From NCBI GenBank assembly GCA_016650435.1, contig JAENVT010000295.1, positions 1-7,625 on the forward strand: a stretch of DNA of 7,625 nt. The letters run 5' to 3'. Source of the DNA: Ilumatobacteraceae bacterium. Its GTDB lineage: Bacteria; Actinomycetota; Acidimicrobiia; Acidimicrobiales; Ilumatobacteraceae. Within the stretch, counting starts at the first letter, position 1, and every line of letters starts with the position of its first letter. Below the pieces are notes generated by a model. That model did no database searches and had not been told where the DNA came from. It saw nothing but the letters and a program-made list of their open reading frames with translations. Both the position numbers and the translations under genes were made by a program. Positions 6,301 through 7,625 of the stretch are shown piece after piece.

Positions 6301-6682
6301 GATTCAACTCGACGAGCACACCGCGCTCGGCGCCTTCTTGCGGTGCGATCAGGGCGAGCGATACGTCGACCATCACACCTTGTTCCTCGTCGGCGTCGGC
6401 AAAGCCGGGTTCAACCACGCCGCGTTCGAGGTGTCCGACTTCGACGATCTCATGGGCGGCTATACCCATCTCACCAACAGCGGCCGTCACCTCCAATGGG
6501 GGATCGGCCGGCACATTCTCGGCAGCCAGATCTACGACTACTGGCTCGACCCATACGGCCACATGATCGAACACTGGACCGACGGCGACTTGTTCAACAA
6601 CACGACACCACCCAACATCGCCGAAGTCGCCACCTTGGTCGGCTCTCAATGGGGCCCGACCCACGGCGCACCCCCAACCTGA
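6170..6682 (+). CDS. Type I extradiol dioxygenase, C-terminal catalytic VOC half
   Basis: 170 residues if read from GTG 6170; GTG 6182, with AAGGG 11 nt upstream, is an alternative start if this half is translated by itself. It contains the whole iron site: His18 in KRLGHCVLNV, His83 in GFNHAAFEV and Glu134 in GHMIEHW. The spacings (65 and 51 residues) are close to the His146/His210/Glu260 ligands known for BphC-type enzymes. Other family marks are WGIGRHILGSQIYDYWLDPYG (108-130 region) and EHWTDGD. An intact protein would cleave a catechol next to its hydroxyls. Because the N-terminal half is in another frame, this part is either the back half of a broken gene or a separately started single-domain enzyme. 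It probably belongs to the tetR operon. Confidence 0.82.
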   Translation: MHAVVLVSGPSHVKRLGHCVLNVVDYPASEAWYKKHFGLVTSDEIQLDEHTALGAFLRCDQGERYVDHHTLFLVGVGKAGFNHAAFEVSDFDDLMGGYTHLTNSGRHLQWGIGRHILGSQIYDYWLDPYGHMIEHWTDGDLFNNTTPPNIAEVATLVGSQWGPTHGAPPT

Positions 6683-6720
6683 ACATCCGCAACCTGAACA
6701 TCCGCAACCTGAACACCCCG
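6676..6720 (+). repeat. Three tandem 15-bp repeats over the dioxygenase stop codon
   Basis: AACCTGAACATCCGC occurs exactly at 6676-6690 and 6691-6705, and a third, diverged copy AACCTGAACACCCCG at 6706-6720. The unit is a multiple of three and carries a TGA in the dioxygenase frame, so each copy supplies an in-phase stop (6680, 6695, 6710). It lies in the 52-bp spacer before the next gene and ends just before that gene's ribosome-binding site. Confidence 0.92.
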
Positions 6721-6734
6721 GATCGAGGAATCCC

Positions 6735-7301
6735 ATGACCGTGTTACCGCTCTCCGCCGCACCGTTCGACGTGCCGACTGATCGCGACATGCTCCCGTCG
6801 GAGCGCCGCATGTTCGTCGAAACCCACAGGACCTGTGTCCTGGCATACGCACGGCGCGAGGATGGCCCGGCCCAGTCGATCGTGTACTACGTGCCAACCG
6901 ACGACGGGGAATTGCTGGTTTCGACGATGCGAGCGCGGGCGAAGACCAAGGCGGTCGAACGCCTTGGCAAGGTCAGCGTGCTCGTGCTCGACGAACGGTG
7001 GCCGGTGGGCTACCTCCAGGTGTACTGCGACGCCGTCGTCGACCGCGATCCGAGGGTGGTCGTCGATGTGATGATGGCCGTCGGTGAGCGAATGTCTGGT
7101 GAACCGATCGCCGAGGAAGCACGTCCGTTTGTAGAACAGATGGCCAAAGACGAAGAGCGCGTCGTGCTGCGCTGCCGTCCCTACGCAACCTTCGCCACTC
7201 CACCGCGACATCTCCACCGCAACGACCAGGAGGAGAGGATTACTCACTGGCTGTCGGGTTCGGTGCCCTGGACGGCCGACGATCCAGGACCGGGCGACTG
7301 A
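6735..7301 (+). CDS. PPOX-type split beta-barrel (FMN or F420) family protein
   Basis: 188 residues, start ATG 6735 with GAGGAA about 5 nt upstream. Residues about 21-160 fit the pyridoxamine-5'-phosphate-oxidase-like split barrel: helix LPSERRMFVETHRTCVLAYA, strand IVYYVPTDDGELLVST, the cofactor-phosphate segment TMRARAKTKAVER (64-76), strand KVSVLVLDERWPVGYLQVYCDAV. The R-A-K-T pattern and length recall actinobacterial F420-binding members, but FMN or haem binding in related proteins cannot be excluded. It follows the dioxygenase by 52 bp on the same strand and is probably the last gene of the tetR operon. A reductase or accessory role in the oxidative pathway is inferred from context only. 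Confidence 0.8.
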   Translation: MTVLPLSAAPFDVPTDRDMLPSERRMFVETHRTCVLAYARREDGPAQSIVYYVPTDDGELLVSTMRARAKTKAVERLGKVSVLVLDERWPVGYLQVYCDAVVDRDPRVVVDVMMAVGERMSGEPIAEEARPFVEQMAKDEERVVLRCRPYATFATPPRHLHRNDQEERITHWLSGSVPWTADDPGPGD

Positions 7302-7323
7302 GAGCCGACGCGTTCGAACTCCC

Positions 7324-7362
7324 GATGAGAGATGAGCCGTCCGGCGACGCACATCTCTCATC
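7324..7362. terminator. Bidirectional terminator-like hairpin between convergent genes
   Basis: GATGAGAGATG (7324-7334) and CATCTCTCATC (7352-7362) form a perfect 11-bp stem around a 17-nt loop that itself contains CGTC/GACG. It lies between the stop of the PPOX-like gene (7301) and the stop of the convergent gene (7377), where one shared terminator is expected. No T-run follows on either strand, so it would act as a T-less hairpin, as is common in actinobacteria. Confidence 0.65.
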
Positions 7363-7376
7363 ACACTGCGTTCGAT

Positions 7377-7625
7377 CTACGGTTCGAAGAGTTTCTTCGC
7401 GGCGACGATCGCACTCACGGCTGTAGGCCAACCTGAGTAGAACGCGAGGTGAGTGATCGCCTCGATCAGTTCGTCCTCGGTGAGGCCGTTGTCGATCGCC
7501 CGACGCAGGTGACCGGGGAGCTGCTCGCCGCGGTTGAGCGCGACGAGAGCGGCCACGGTGATCAGGCTGCGGTCGCGCTTGGAGAGGCCTGGCCGTTCCC
7601 AGACGTCGCCGAACAACACATCGTC
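7377..7625 (-). CDS. Carboxymuconolactone decarboxylase (CMD) family protein, partial
   Basis: 82 C-terminal residues are visible; the gene enters from the right edge and the GTG at 7619 is an internal valine (the frame reads DDVLFGDVWERPGLS). The stretch GLSKRDRSLITVAALVALNRGEQ, LPGHLRRAIDNGLTEDELIEA and ITHLAFYSGWPTAVSAI is the classic CMD fold with the conserved histidine in PGHLRRA. The family includes PcaC, which decarboxylates 4-carboxymuconolactone in the protocatechuate branch of beta-ketoadipate metabolism, and many peroxidase-like or uncharacterised relatives. No CxxC pair, the mark of AhpD-type peroxidases, is seen in this part. Its position next to an extradiol dioxygenase operon fits aromatic catabolism, but the exact reaction cannot be assigned. 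Confidence 0.88.
   Translation of the reverse strand, partial: DDVLFGDVWERPGLSKRDRSLITVAALVALNRGEQLPGHLRRAIDNGLTEDELIEAITHLAFYSGWPTAVSAIVAAKKLFEP

Noticed and set aside
6676..6738. NLNIR repeats that resemble a pentapeptide-repeat protein in another frame
   Set aside because: Only about three units, produced by the 15-bp repeat in a shadow frame of the dioxygenase; far too short for that fold.

Overview
The window is GC-rich DNA from a bacterium that is most likely an actinobacterium. Codons end mainly in G or C, and the protein families fit: a PAS-LuxR regulator, a GAF-GGDEF enzyme with the actinobacterial cysteine pattern, a PPOX/F420-type split-barrel protein, and a P450 next to a TetR regulator. 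The lineage is inferred from style only; there is no rRNA or other marker gene. Nothing indicates a phage, transposon, CRISPR array or tRNA.

Left part (1-3700), signalling and small barrel proteins. The window opens inside the C-terminal end of a DUF1479 (YbiU-like) dioxygenase on the plus strand. It converges on a minus-strand pair: a PAS-LuxR regulator (1063-1830), then a 199-residue protein built from two similar barrel-like halves (365-964). Divergent from the regulator, across a 67-bp gap, is a membrane-anchored GAF-GGDEF diguanylate cyclase (1898-3298) with intact active and inhibitory sites. A 90-residue dimeric alpha/beta-barrel protein (3423-3695, minus) converges on it.

Right part (3845-7625), a probable oxidative or aromatic catabolic cluster. 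A complete cytochrome P450 (minus) is divergent from a TetR regulator (plus). The 55-bp gap between them holds an array of three GTAC cores that looks like the TetR operator. Downstream of tetR on the same strand are a type I extradiol ring-cleavage dioxygenase and a PPOX-type split-barrel (FMN or F420) protein. The dioxygenase is split by a +1 frameshift near 6163-6193, and a 15-bp repeat present in three copies lies over its stop codon. A minus-strand carboxymuconolactone-decarboxylase-family gene, cut by the right edge, converges on this operon across a gap containing an 11-bp perfect-stem hairpin.

Inferred logic: the TetR protein senses an aromatic or polycyclic substrate or intermediate and controls both the P450 and the ring-cleavage operon. 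The frameshift, if real, would disable ring cleavage or leave it dependent on a separately translated catalytic half. The most unusual points are the split dioxygenase, the triple-GTAC operator over the tetR start, and the repeat with in-phase stop codons.
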